A DNA stretch of 64,000 bases from Parietaria judaica. Taxonomy: Eukaryota > Streptophyta > Magnoliopsida > Rosales > Urticaceae. The position numbers were made by a program, and so were the translations under genes. How positions within the stretch are numbered: position 1 is the first letter of the stretch; each line of letters starts with the position of its first letter. This document shows, in pieces, positions 38,208 through 47,773 of this stretch. The DNA lies in assembly GCA_954871525.1 (NCBI GenBank), contig OX940861.1, forward strand, positions 33,493,201 to 33,557,200, in the 5' to 3' direction. The notes beneath the pieces were generated by a model that worked only from the letters and a program-made list of their open reading frames with translations, was not told the DNA's origin and ran no database searches.

Positions 38208-41200
38208 TGCTGGGAGCCCGGAGTCGCAGACGCAACTCCCGCTGGTTATCTAACGGATCTAGACTCATCGAAGTCTCCGTAAACCAATAGGAAATTGTGA
38301 TCGTTGAAATTATCACACGGATTGACCTTTAAAAATTTACTGGGTTAGAGTCCCATACCAATAAACCTGTCAAACCCGGCCGTGAAAAAATAACTCACAA
38401 TTAATTTCCCTGATCGTGATAAATTAATCATCTTGATTTTAATAGCACTGCTCGTTTTTATTCTTGAGCCTTGAGTATTAATAAATAATATTCTTAATCG
38501 AAAATATAAAGAACGTGTACCTTTTTAATTCTGAGATCTCTGACTATGATCTTGAAGCCTTCTGCGATTTCTGTGAAGAAGATGCTTCCAAAAGCCTTCT
38601 GATGTATTATCTGGGACTACGTCGCGGGGATGCGTGGGCTCCCACTGGATAAAACTCGAAGCCCTAAAACTTGAACAACTCTGAGAATAATCCCAGAGAA
38701 GAGAGAGAGAGAGAGAGAGATAATTCGATTTCTGAATCTGTGAAGGTGTGATTTCAGGGTTACCGGGCAATCCTATTTATAAGGAATGGTCCAACAACTT
38801 TGGAGAAAATCTCTCAACCACTCTTGAGACATTTACTCCAACCACCTGGAGATATTCACTCAAAGATTTGATTTAAATAAATCAAATAAAGAATAAATCC
38901 AAACTAAATCTTTTTCTGAAAATACCCTAAATATTTAATAAATCAAATCTTTATATTTTCAAGATTTAATTAAAAATAAAACTGTATATATATATATATA
39001 TATAACCACGGATTTTATCATTAATTTCTCGCTTTTTAAACATTCCAGGTATAAATACCAATATCTAATTTCTCTAATTTTTTATTTAAATAACAGTGTC
39101 ATTTTTCAACTCTAGACTAAAAACTGTTATTATCATAAATCTCAAACCGTACGTCAGATTGACACGATTCAAAAAGATAACTGTACAAGAATTTGATTTC
39201 CTACAACCCTAGGGATGTCCAAGGATTAAAATCAATCATCTTTATAAAGTTTCATTGGCTTACCAAACTTTGGTACTTTTGCTACTATTTAGGGTAATAA
39301 ATGATTCGTGACAACAATCACGAACCAAGTCTGATTGGAATATCCTATGTTTGATCATACACACTCGTGGAGCTACAAAAGGGACTAATGGACATACACA
39401 CTCGAGCTACAAAGGGGACTAATGGACATACACTACGGTAAAAGTGTAGGCTTTTACCAACCTTGATAACATTCCACTATTGCTCTCGACTGAACTCTCA
39501 AGTGTGTATTGATATTTATCTTCCTGACCAAAGGTGTCCATTGATACAATCAGATTTCTAGTAATCTAGGTTTTCGTGCTATTATGATATTCATCAAAAG
39601 AGTAAAATTACCGTTCTGCCCTTTTTGATGACATCATCTTATTCCATGATTATTACAAACTACTCACTCATGAGATTATGAATCCGATGAGCTAATCATG
39701 AGTACTTGTTCGTTTCCCACAAACCATAATAAGAATATCATAAAGATATTATCCATATATGGTATCGTGCAGCTTATCCCGGTCAACTGTCTAATCCCAA
39801 AATAAAAGTATTAGGAGCACTTAACTGTACTTTGTAACAATTAAATCAAAGATTATATAAGCTGAACCGTATAAGTCCACGATGCTCAGGACATCAACCG
39901 ATTCTGCTCTGATCATCTAAGCGACCTTATCGTACTATCATCAGTGACAGACTTAATTGATGATTTGTGATATAAGTCTAGTCCGTTCAGTATGAAGAGA
40001 CTTCACACCTGACAAACTTAACAGTGCTCGGACCGCACTATGACCTGGTAATAGATCACCACATAAATGTGATTAAGTTCATCAATGGTCGTTCACGCCT
40101 TAGAAATTTCCATTTCTAATCTAGACCATGGACCTTTTAAGTTATTTATTCATGATAGTCAAACCTCCTCACACAGACTACTGTGATGACTGTGTTGGAC
40201 ATATGTGTCCTTAAACAAGATATTTTATCCATTTGTAAAAGATTATGATATGTCATTGAATAAAGATAATACTTATTATGTTAATCTTATTATAGTTTCT
40301 GGTAGAGTAAAATAGAATGTTTGTTTCCTTAGTTCATAAAGGATGCAATTATGTTATTATTATCACAGCAGAGTCAATGTGAGGAAGAATTAATAATCAT
40401 AATAAATGAACTTAAAATGTCCGTGACCTGATTAACTGGGTGGGAGCCCATTAATCGTATAAGGTCATTAATGTGACTAAGTGACAATCCTATTCTTGAT
40501 TTTGTGTGTGTCACACTCACTAGAAGTGCATTAAGTATGAAGTGTCTTCATATTGGACTGGACCTGACTTAAACTCCGGAAGTTATCATATAAGACCGTC
40601 ACTGATAACTTGGAGTAGAGTCACTAGTAGATGATCAAATGGATATTCGATCTAAGTCCTAAATGGTCTTGAGTCCGAGCTGCTGGCTTGATTGTTCTTT
40701 GATTTAACCGTTAAAGAACACAATATATTACCGTTGTTCCTAACACTATTATTTTGGGAACATGATAGTCAGCAGTAAGGGTAGCTTGGTCATAGACATG
40801 GGCATCACACAGCTCTCTTCAGAGTGATGATGATTCCCTTGATTGTCAGTGGTGAGAAGTGAGAGGTACCCGTGCGCAACTTATCAATCGAAACCATAAG
40901 TGGGTCACTCATAATATTACTGACTGAGTCAAGGTTGAAAATGCAATGAGGGGCATAACGGTAGAAACCGCCTGCTCGTGTGTGGATCATCAAGTGAAAG
41001 ATCAATAAACCGAATTTGATTGTATCAATGGACACCCTGCTGTTATAAAGGGAATAATATATACCGTATCACTAAAGAGTGCAGCCTCGGGTCTATAGTG
41101 GAATCACTTCGAGGTTTGACGAACAACTAGCAGTTCGTTGGAGCTTAAGTGATACGGGTCCATGGTCCCCAGGATAGCTCCGTAACGGATGATACGTACG

Positions 41201-41789
41201 TGATTAAAATACATTCTGGATAATGTTTAATCATTTGGCTTGACTTATAAAACTGAAAGGTCTGTGGCAGACGTCAGATAGTTTTATCGTCAGCGTGGCA
41301 AAAGTACCATATCTTGGTACACAAAATTAACTGATAAAATAAAGTTAGAATTTATATTTTCTATCAGCACCATGTTGTTGGAAATTAAATTCTAAGCAAC
41401 TTTGCTTTTTTGAACCAAGTCATTTCGACTTACGGTTAGTGATTTATGGATTTTCTAAGTTTGTGCTCGGTTCGATAAACTATGAAATTAAATAACATGT
41501 CACGAATTTAAATGATGGTGTGGCACCATGACATTTTAATATGTGATATTGAGATAAGGAATTATTAATATAATTTAATTATTTGGATTTAATTATTAAT
41601 ATCTTATTAATAATTAATAGATTTATATTAATAATAATAATATATATTTAATTATATATATTACATGTGTAAATCGATGTGGGCTTGCATGACCTAGCCC
41701 ACACGAGTTTGACCTAGCTAAGGGTTTGAAATTTGCGGCATAAGTACCTAAAGTTTGGTACTTTGGCAAAAACCCTAAAATCAATCTTA

Positions 41790-42296
41790 TCCTTTAGATC
41801 GGAGATGATTTAATATCAACCGTAGGATTAAGATGATTGATTTTTGACCTAACCCTAATTCAAAAATAGTAGCTTGGTGATCAAGCTTAGGGTTTTGGAA
41901 TTTGACCTAATTAATTATATCCGTTAGATCGGTTTAAGATTTAATCTTTACCGTCGGATTGGAAATTAATTAATATATATATTTTCGAAGATAATGATGA
42001 AGATAAAATCAAATTAGGCTTTTACCAAGTCTTAGAATATTTGATTTTTATCCAAAATTAATTTGATCCATTAGATCGGTCTAAGATTAATCTAAGCCGT
42101 TGGATCTAAATAATTAATTTCGAAATTATCATTATTATATATATATATTTCGAAATTAAGATAAGTAGATAAGATTGGTTTACCAAGTCTTTCTTATTTA
42201 ATTAAATCCCTAATTAATTATATCCATTGGATTTAGATAAGATTAAATCTAAGCCTTTGGATTAGGATAATTAATTATATTTAGTAATAGTTTTCG

Positions 42297-42334
<38 letters not shown>

Positions 42335-42462
42335 TTCGAATTATATTTAAATAAGAAGATAAGATTGATTTTTGTATTTATCAAGTCTTTCTTATTTAAT
42401 TAAATACAAGTTTAATTATAACCATTGGATCTAGATGAGATTAAATCTCAACCATTGGATTG
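41790..42462 (+). repeat. Five spaced quasi-palindromic repeats in the copia LTR
   Basis: Each unit is about 42 bp, with TTGGATC-like ends around AGATTAAATCT, and units are spaced 130-200 bp. Between units, related linkers recur (TTCGAAATTA, AAGTCTTTCTTATTTAATTA). The same array is in the 3' LTR at about 49250-49915. They lie upstream of the TATA box, so they may be enhancer units; this is inference. Confidence 0.75.
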
Positions 42463-42539
42463 GAATAATTAAAGTATTTAAATATATATAAAATTCGAAT
42501 TTAGGAGTGAAAATCTCTAATTCGGTTACGGGCCAAGTC

Positions 42540-42550
42540 TATAAATAGGG
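42540..42550 (+). promoter_or_regulatory. LTR promoter TATA box (second copia element)
   Basis: TATAAATAGGG follows GGGCCAAGTC and is conserved in the 3' LTR near 49993. It is the best core promoter signal in the LTR. Confidence 0.75.
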
Positions 42551-43110
42551 AGCTCATTTACAACATTTTTCACACCTTCCCCAGAGCAAAAACTCGAGCT
42601 CTCCCTCTCTCTTTAGGGTTTGCGAGTTTTTCTACTTCTGAGTCCGTTGTTACATTTTTCACACTATTTCTCCGTAAGCTTCAAAAGAACCTCAGTTAAA
42701 TTTTGCGACGGAGTCCTGCCGGTGAAGCCCACGCTTCGGTACGAGGAATCCAGGAGAATATCCCGGAAGATCACGGGTGTTTCCCTCAGCACCGGCGGAG
42801 CCCTGCCGAACTTCAGAGTCCATTGTCAGAAACGTCAATTGAGGTACGGCCTTATGCATTGGGTTAATAAATGCAAACATTTACCGCTTTCTATTTATTT
42901 CTTATATTTCGACTATGATATTAATAATGTGTTGTGAATATTAAATATGTAATATTTATCGGATCTTGTTAAAATGGTTATTACCCGATATCCGTGCCGT
43001 TACGATAACAAGTTTTCCGCTTTAAAATAATTTTTTAAATGTTACCGGGACGGCTCGGAGGCTTATTTCGTGGTAATGGAGTCGGGAATCAAACCCCGAT
43101 TTCCAACAAT

Positions 43111-43123
43111 TGGTATCAGAGCC
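43111..43123 (+). other. Primer binding site of the second copia element
   Basis: TGGTATCAGAGCC begins two bases after the 5' LTR. Confidence 0.93.
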
Positions 43124-44985
43124 ATGGTTCAAGGATAAATAATTACGTAATTTAACTTAACGGTTTAAAGAACGAATTATTTGATGAATAAATTAATATT
43201 TTTAAAATTGAAATTTTTGAATTCTAGATATTTTAAATATTAATTTAAAATTAGAATATTACACGACCCGAAACCGGAGCGAGTAATGGGCCGGGCTACA
43301 ATTGTAGCCCAACCCGTAGGCTCTCGGTGAGGGCTGCCCTGGCAGCGACGCTGCCTGGGTTTGCCTGTTTCTGGGCCGAACCGAGTGGGCCTCGGTTATG
43401 GGCCCAGGAACCGCTGCCGCTGGCAGCGACCAGAGCTAGGGCAGGACGCTGCCTGGCAGCGTCCAGGGCCTAACGGCCCAACCCGATAGGGCAGGGTAAT
43501 GGGCCTTTCGGCCCAGCCCTATGGCAGTGTGCTGCCAGGGCACTTCATGTGCTCGGGCTGGCCGATCTACGGGCATGTGGGCCCGGGCTTAAGCCCGAAA
43601 AACCCACGTGCAATTTTTTAAAATATGGGCCAGATTTTTAATCCGACCCGGTACCCGTGGATCAAATAAATTTAATATTAATTATTATTTTTGAAATTAA
43701 TAAATTATGAATTAAATCAATTATCTTTAATTAATTAGAAATAAAATATGGATGTTATTTCTGGATAAATAACATTGTCTTATTTTATAAAATTCATAAA
43801 ATTAAATATGGATATTATTTAATGCTTAAATAATATTGTCTTATTTAATATTAAAATATGAATGATAATTCTTTGGAATGATATCATTGACATAATTTTA
43901 TATTTCATAAATGATTATTAATATGGCCTAAGATCGATTTAATGACAATTCTTTGAGAATAAGTATCATTAATATCTAATTATAAATATTCATCATAGAT
44001 ATAATTTGTTATAACCTATTTTCATACCCGTAAACGTAGTGTCTATGTTTTGATAATTATTAATATGTCGAAATTAAGATAGACATAAATAATAAAGAGT
44101 AAATGTAAAAGTGCTTATTACTAGTTGGAAAAATCTCAATCATACGATCTTGTCTGAGGAAGAGGGAATCAAAAGTGGGGCCGGTTCACCATCCACTTCT
44201 GGGTGACCGGTTAGGACCCCTCCCATCTACCTGGAGAAAGTATGAATTGACCTATCACTACCGACGAAATAATAAACACAATAATAAGGGCTTTATTAAG
44301 CCAAAATATAAACTTTTAATGTGTCATTAATAGAAAGTTTATAATAAGTTTTAAATAACTTAGTATTTAAAAACGTTATTTTATAAAACAATGGCAAGTA
44401 TAGAATAAATAAAAAAGGTCTCCATTATTACTGTCACAAGGTCTGCTGACCACACCGCCTCGAGTCACCTTCGTGTGACCACTCTTCAGGAAAGGTGTGC
44501 TTGTGGAAGGTTTGACACCGTGATAGTTCCAAAAGAATATGGGGACGGAGAAATCTTGGAAATGGACCGCGAGTCATCTTCGTATGACCATTCCTTAAGG
44601 ACGACGTTTCCAAGAGGATCTCGAGAACAAAAAATAATGGGTTAAGCTTGCACGGAAGTCGGTGCTTCCCGACCGTCTATGGTGATAGTTAATACTCATA
44701 AGGAACTTAGTAGTTCCTGTTATGAATATTAATTAAGTTCATGACTAAAAACTTAGTTTAACCAAACTACACGGTTGATACCGTGAGTCATCTTCGTATG
44801 ACCATGCCTTAAGGACGACAACGACATGTACAGTCGGTTAAATTATCACAAAATAGTTACAGGGTTTATTTAACGTTTTTCCCAGAACATGTTTGCATCA
44901 TGTAACTATTTCAAACAAAAATATTTTTCAAAAACATTTTGCCTATAATAAAGTTTAATAAGTTTCTTTTTCAATGTCAGTTAAA
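43124..44985 (+). other. Leader of the second copia element
   Basis: No gag is present. At 43262-43640 is a GC-rich block with repeated CTGGCAGCG/CGCTGCC motifs and GGGCC runs inside otherwise AT-rich DNA. Three copies of a motif GAGTCATCTTCGTATGACCA start at about 44461, 44570 and 44785 (the first with C and G variants). Just before the next ORF, TTCTTTTTCAATGTCAG looks like a splice acceptor. Confidence 0.7.
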
Positions 44986-45783
44986 ATGTCTGATCCGATT
45001 AACATACCGGATGATGATCAAGAGTCCGTTAACTCTTATTCACCTCTTAAGCAAGAATCTGAGGAGCCAATAACGATTTTTTAGAAAGATAATGAATGGT
45101 TCAAATACGATAGTGAGTATAATCTACTTGCTCACTATCTTGATCAATATCATCTCAAAAGTGAGGCTTACAAGGATGCTATGCTTAAGACGTCTCATGA
45201 GGAGATTGAGAGACTATTGAAGAAAGTGAATAAAGTAACGGGACTTGTCAATGAGGCCATTGCAAAAGATAACAAAAGGAAGACTGAATCGAAGGCTAAA
45301 CCTGGAAGAAAGGAAAGAAAAGTTGGTTTGTCGGCAATGTGTTTCCAGTGCGGAACAAGAAGGAGAGTGAAGGGGCAACTAAGATGCCGCTTACATCTCA
45401 GCTCACTAAAAGGTAAAACCTTTTCTGAGCATTACATTAGATTTTATTGGAAGAGATTTCATCTCAGATCCATACATTAAAATTCTAAACATTGCAAACG
45501 TTTTTTTTTTTTTTACAGAACTGGCTTCTGCTAAGTTGAAAAACGGACATGGAGCTCTATGCATTGAATGCTGGCTCAAACCAAGAGCAAATGGGCATAT
45601 GATGTGCCGAGAACACTTGCGGGCTTGGAGAGGTAACGACTCTTCTGTTAACCCCAAATTAGTTTTTTATTGGAGAGAGTTTTTTCTCGGATCCATAGAT
45701 TAAAATTCTAACAGTTTCTTTTTTTCTTTTCAGGTGGCGGGAGTTCCTGCGATGGAAGCTCAGTTGCAAACGATAGCGAGTAG
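44986..45783 (+). pseudogene. Unrecognised gene with tandem C-x2-C...C-x2-H repeats inside the copia element
   Basis: Exons 44986-45412, 45519-45632 and 45734-45783 join in phase (both introns phase 1, GT...AG) to 196 codons, with one in-frame TAG at 45082-45084. The predicted product has an acidic start (MSDPINIPDDDQESVN), a Lys/Glu-rich helix (SHEEIERLLKKVNKV), a basic stretch (KAKPGRKERKVG), and two equal-length metal-site-like repeats, CFQCGTRRRVKGQLRCRLHL and CIECWLKPRANGHMMCREHL. It ends in a short GGGSSCDGSSVANDSE tail. It has no similarity I can recognise to copia gag (whose knuckle is CX2CX4HX4C) or to a named zinc-finger family. After the stop an AT-rich, UTR-like stretch with AATAAA follows. 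It probably derives from a captured host gene, or is an extra ORF of this family. Function unknown; possibly nucleic-acid or protein binding. Confidence 0.6.
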
Positions 45784-46294
45784 TATTAGAGTGTCTCGAA
45801 GAAGGAAACTTGTCTTTAAGTTTGAATTCGATTTAAGTTTATTGTTATTTATTTTGCATCTATAAGACCTCAATTTATTTTCAAGATATGTTTATTGCAA
45901 GGAATAATTCTTCATCAATAAAAGTGGAATTTTTATTTGAATTATTTGCAATGTCCATATAAGAATAAATAAATGACATGTTACTTTATTTAATAGTCTC
46001 CAAAAAATATAATCTTATCAATTTCATAATGTAGAACGCCATTTTTAATCATGATGATTAGTAGAAAATGAACCTAAAAGATTATTTCTCATGATATGAA
46101 TTGCCAACAGTGTCTGTTGTCATAAAAGAGTGCGGAAACCACGGTCCCAAATCAGAACCAGATGATACTCAGATGTAGTAGGAGGTTGTTAAAACTAAGA
46201 CACCACGAGTGATCATAGTTTCATTAGAAACTATGGGAGTGCTCAGATGTAGTGGGAGGTTCAAAAGACAATTGAACACTACGAGCATACCCAG
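45784..46294 (+). other. 3' UTR-like stretch and start of pol remnant
   Basis: AT-rich sequence with several AATAAA motifs (for example at about 45963) follows the passenger ORF. From about 46100 to 46290, degraded coding sequence resembles the linker between copia integrase and RT, with a repeated phrase CTCAGATGTAGT-GGAGGTT at about 46171 and 46234. Confidence 0.5.
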
Positions 46295-47773
46295 TTGGAA
46301 TTTCACCTAGCTGTCACAAACACTAGTGTTGAAGATCCCATAAGCTACAAGGAAGCTATGGTGGATCCTGATAAGGGAGAATGGCAGGAAGCCATGAACC
46401 AAGAAATAGAATCAATGGATTCTAATGAAGTCTGGGAACTTGTAGACTTACCGGATGGTTTCAAAACCATTGGCTGTAAGTGGGTATACAAGCGAAAGAG
46501 AGGAGTGGACGGGAAGGTTGAAACCTTCAAGGCTAGACTAGTGGCAAAGGGTTTTACCCAGAGGGAAGGTATTGATTTCGATGAGACCTTCGCTCCAGTA
46601 GCTAAGTACAAGTCCATCTGGATTCTCATGGCCATAGCCTGTAGTCTCAATTACGAGATTTGGCAGATGGACGTCAAAACCGCCTTCCTGAACGGGTACA
46701 TTGACGAAAACATCTATATGGACCAACCAGAAGGGTTCGTGCAACAGGGTCAAGAAGGGAAGGTTTACAGATTACTCAAATATATTTATAGATTGAAGCA
46801 AGCTTCCAGATCCTGGAATTTAAGGTTCGATGAAACCATCAAAACCTATGGAATCATTCAGAACGTCACTGAGGCCTGCATTTATAAGCTCAATGACGAT
46901 ACCGTGGAAATTTTTCTTGTTCTATACGTCGATGATATTCTTCTCATTGGAAGCAGTGTGAAGAGATTATCGGACGTGAAGGCGTGGCTATTTACGCAGT
47001 TCCAAATGAAGGACATGGGAGAAGCCAGTTATGTTCTTGGGATCCGTATTTTTAGGGATCGCAACAACAGGCTTCTGGCCTTATCTCAAGAAGCTTACAT
47101 TGATAAGGTGCTTGAACGTTTTGCAATGGCAAACTCCAAGGGTGGTAATTTACCAACCAGACATGGAGTGTTCCTTAGCAGGAAACAGTGCCCAACTTCT
47201 CCAGAAGAGCAAGACGAGATGAGGCGGATACCCTATGCTTCAGCAGTGGGAAGTATGATGTATGCTATGCAGTGTACTAGGACAGACATCTGTTACACTG
47301 TGGGAATAGTAAGTAGATACCAATCCAACCAAGGTATGGCTCACTGGACTGTAGTGAAAAACATTCTCAAGTATCTTCGGAGAACGAGAGACTATATGTT
47401 AGTGTTTTCAGGCTCAGAACTGAATCCACTTGGATACATTGATTCAGACTTTATGTCTGATAAAGACGCGAGAAAGTCGACGTCAGAAGCAGTGTACACC
47501 CTTGCTGGTGGAGCGATATTCTGGAGAAGCGTAAAGCAATCCTGTATCGCAGATTCCACAATGGAAGCTGAATATGTGGCTGCCTGTGAAGCAGCTAAAG
47601 AATCAGTTTGGCTAAAGAATTTCTACATGGAACTGGGTGTAGTCCTAGATGTAGATGGGCCACAAACGCTATACTGTGACAACAGTGGTGCGGTGGCAAA
47701 ACTCTAAAGAGCCAAGAGACCATAACAAGGCGAAACATATAGAGAGAAAGTACCATCTCATTAGAGATCACCC
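46295..47773 (+). pseudogene. RT-RNase H part of the second copia polyprotein
   Basis: An open frame of 470 codons starts in the pre-RT linker (EDPISYKEAM). It covers RT: GCKWVYKRKRGVDGKVETFK, ARLVAKGFTQREGIDFDETF, QMDVKTAFLNGYIDENIYM, LVLYVDDILLIG (catalytic YVDD) and SYVLGIRIFRDR. RNase H follows (YIDSDFMSDKDARKSTS, ADSTMEAEYVAACEAAKE, LYCDNSGAVAK). An extra base at about 47702 (AAAACTCTAAAG) causes the stop at 47705-47707; in the +1 frame the sequence runs on as SKEPRDHNKAKHIERKYHLIRDH until it meets the LTR at 47774. Integrase, protease and gag are absent upstream. Confidence 0.92.

Larger units (their letters stand above)
40193..43108 (+). repeat. 5' LTR of the second copia element (2916 bp)
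   Basis: TGTTGGA...TCCAACA ends form a 7-bp inverted repeat. A TATA box (CTATAAATAGGGAGC) lies at about 42540. Five spaced quasi-repeats (ATCC-rTTrGATC...AAGATT-AATCT...CCGTTGGAT) start at about 41790, 41920, 42067, 42223 and 42421. It also holds an (AT)n run at about 42302-42330. 2.9 kb is long for a copia LTR. Confidence 0.92.

Noticed and set aside
42620..42937. 105-codon ORF, with relatives at 50113-50337
   Set aside because: Lies in the LTR leader and is broken differently in the other LTR copy.
45406..45657. 83-codon minus-strand ORF
   Set aside because: Antisense shadow of the passenger exon 2. The sense strand has matching exon phases and repeated metal-site motifs.
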